This document shows, piece after piece, positions 3,629-5,389 of a DNA stretch of 5,389 bases. The notes beneath the pieces were generated by a model. The model was not told the DNA's origin. It worked only from the letters and a program-made list of their open reading frames with translations, and made no database searches. The stretch is from the NCBI GenBank assembly GCA_012799755.1, contig JAAZKQ010000121.1, positions 1-5,389 of the forward strand. Reading direction: 5' to 3'. Positions within the stretch are counted from its first letter, which is position 1, and every line of letters begins with the position of its first letter. Source of the stretch: Lentisphaerota bacterium. Its GTDB lineage: Bacteria; Verrucomicrobiota; Lentisphaeria; Oligosphaerales; Oligosphaeraceae. Both the position numbers and the translations under genes were made by a program.

Positions 3629-5389
3629 GGGCGACGCCGTCGTCAGTCAATGGCGGCTGCGTCGCGGGCAGGACAGCATTGACGTCCGCTATGAGTTGCG
3701 CATCATGGGCAAGACTCTCGTCATTGACACGCTCGCCCCCGGCGGCAAAGTCGGCGCGGTGAGCTTCGGCAGCTGCGAAGGCCTTGACGACCCACGCGCC
3801 ATTGAGATTCCCTACTACAGCTATGCCAACGGCCGCCCCGCCGTGCTGGTGTTCAAGAACAGTGGCGACACGCTGTTCTTGTCCGCCCATCTCGACTGGT
3901 ACCGCTCCAACGGCAGCCTCCCCTGGGGCGCCGGCAAGGTCAATGCCGACAAGCTCAGTGCCAACGGCGGCGTGCTGTATATCCCCCGCACCGACGGACG
4001 GCGCAACGACTGCTTTGAACGCTTCTTTGTCACGGTCGGGCCGGAGTTCGCCGAGCACCTGCCCAACATCCCCAACCCGCCCTCGCCCCACAAGAAAATC
4101 ACCGGCACCCACGCCTGGCGCGCCCATGGCGCCGGCAACCGCGACAACGACAAAAAATACTGGCACAACATCTGGCGCCACGGCATGCGCCAGGTTCTCA
4201 TCACCGACCACGAGACCTGCTGGCGCGACAGCGGCGAAAGCTTCACCTTCCGCACCAAAGCCGCACCCGGCAAAGGTGGCGACGCCGGCATGGCCGATTA
4301 CTCGCGCTACATGCAGGACACCCTCGGTTTCGTCTACGGCCCCTACAATAATTTCACTGACTTCGCGCCCGTCAACGAGTACTGGCGTGTTGATCTCATC
4401 AGCCGAACGGCTGAAAACCAGCTCCAGGGCGCCTGGGCCCGCTGCTATGCGCCCAAGCCCCAGTACGCCGTCGAATATTGCGCCGAGCTCAGCCCCATCA
4501 ATCAGCAAAAATACCGCTTCAGTACGGCGTACTGCGATGTCCACACCTCGGTTACGCCCTGGAGCCGCACTGATTACGACCACCGCGTTCCCGGCGCCGG
4601 CACCTTCGCGGCGACTTACTACGCCTTCGGAGAAATCATGCTCATCCAAAAGGCCGCCTGGGGCGGGCCGGTCTATTCCGAAGGACCGCACCACTGCTTC
4701 TACAGCGGCCTCACTGACGGCAATTACGCTCAGGACCGCAACTACTATCTGCCCGAAAGGCCTTGGCTCGTTGATTTCGACCTGCTCAAAATGCACCCCC
4801 TCGAATGCAATTTCGGCATGGGTAACCTGGAGATGTTCTACGGCAAAAACACCCCTTTGGGAAACACCAGCACCGAGCTGGACGCCAGCGTTGACCGTTT
4901 CATCGCGGCCACCGTCGCCTTCGGTCACCCGTCTTTCCTGGTCAACGTCGGCGGCTTGCGCCGCACCTTGCGCGGCTATTTCCTGCTGCAGCAACTCCAC
5001 AGCCGTTACACCCAGGCGAATATCGCCGCCATCCGTTACGCCGATGCTGAAGGCCGTCTCTGGAACACCAGCCAGGCCATCGCCAACCGCGCCTACGAGC
5101 GCTCGCAGCTCGTCCTCGACTACGAGGACGGCACGCACGTCGTGGTCAATGGCCACCGCCAGGACGATCTGAGCCTCACGCTCGATGGCAAAACCATCAC
5201 TCTCCCGCCCAACGGTTTTACCGGCTGGACCGATGACGGCAGCGTCCAGGTCATCAGCGCCAACCGGAATGGCCTCCGCGCCGATTACGCTGCCAGCCCT
5301 GCCTACCTCTACGTTGACGGTCGCGACCTGGCCTTCCAACGCTTCCCCAAGGCCGCTGGCATGGGCGCTGGTGTCTGCCGCCGTGACGA
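3495..5389 (+). CDS. Large secreted glycoside-hydrolase-like protein, C-terminal part (open at window end)
   Basis: This continues the gene starting at 2642 in the +1 frame, from QLFTAQWQNNAPL onward, with no stop to the edge, about 631 residues so far. Removing one G of the CCGG at 3491-3494 joins the frames as SGTP-QLFTAQW. The composition is rich in Trp, Tyr, Phe, His and Gly, typical of secreted carbohydrate enzymes. The first 200 residues look like a beta super-sandwich. The middle contains KYWHNIWRHGMRQVLITDHETCW and later STAYCDVHTSVTPW and GGPVYSEGPHH. Its Asp (4536-4538) and Glu (4680-4682) are candidate catalytic residues in a TIM-barrel-like region. The end has a beta domain with YEDGTHVVVNG, LPPNGFTGW and SPAYLYVDGRD. 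The layout recalls GH101-like or GH36-like enzymes, but the family is not established; a non-catalytic surface protein is possible. Confidence 0.75.

Noticed and set aside
3784..5172. A 462-codon open frame on the plus strand
   Set aside because: The translation is almost entirely Pro, Ser, Thr, Ala and Arg, typical of an out-of-frame reading of GC-rich coding DNA. The frame starting at 3786 gives the sensible protein.
3459..5339. A 626-codon open frame on the minus strand
   Set aside because: It is exactly codon-in-register with the plus-strand gene. Stops in that antisense frame need TTA, CTA or TCA codons, which are rare in this GC-rich gene. The translation is Val/Ala/Gly-rich without recognisable domains, while the plus frame reads as a Trp/Tyr/His-rich secreted protein.

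Overview
The window looks like accessory or intergenic-rich chromosome from a bacterium of the PVC type (Lentisphaerota, Kiritimatiellota, Planctomycetota or Verrucomicrobiota). This is an inference. It rests on the large secreted carbohydrate-active-looking protein, the loose gene packing, and three kinds of dispersed repeat resembling those I remember from such genomes: GAA-loop hairpin clusters, a 9-bp TATGGAC series, and 'ATCTGCG' tandem units. None of this could be searched here.

Left part (1-1521). A fragment of a multi-hairpin repeat lies at the left edge (about 5-45). Next comes a complete gene for a cytosolic P-loop kinase/ATPase of the N4BP2-like AAA_33 type (to 863). About 660 bp of non-coding, repeat-rich DNA follows: a KpnI-like inverted repeat, an imperfect inverted repeat at 1136-1173, a 9-bp periodic TATGGAC run, and five hairpins in a row at 1297-1457. 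The hairpin cluster shares 16 of 17 bases with the left-edge fragment in opposite orientation, so the kinase gene lies between inverted copies of one repeat family.

Middle (1522-2641). A 55-codon ORF and a 143-codon ORF overlap by ATGA and look translationally coupled; neither is recognised with confidence. Beyond them are a hairpin, a tandem array of almost three 57-58 bp units (2293-2450), and a small minus-strand ORF (2604 to 2407) that looks protein-like and whose last residues are encoded by the tandem repeat.

Right part (2642-5389). One large gene fills the rest. It starts with a clear Shine-Dalgarno and a signal peptide, runs in one frame to about 3493, then continues convincingly in the +1 frame to the window end without a stop. 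The combined product exceeds 900 residues. It reads as an N-terminal beta-sandwich, a sandwich/barrel-like middle region and a C-terminal beta domain, which suggests a secreted glycoside-hydrolase-like protein. The single-base shift is either a real mutation, a sequencing error or, less likely, recoding.

The three coding units show no obvious pathway relationship. I see no CRISPR array, transposase, tRNA or rRNA. No clear new defence or mobile system is evident. The points most worth following are the frameshifted large protein, the hidden minus-strand small ORF, the coupled small pair, and the inverted hairpin repeats.
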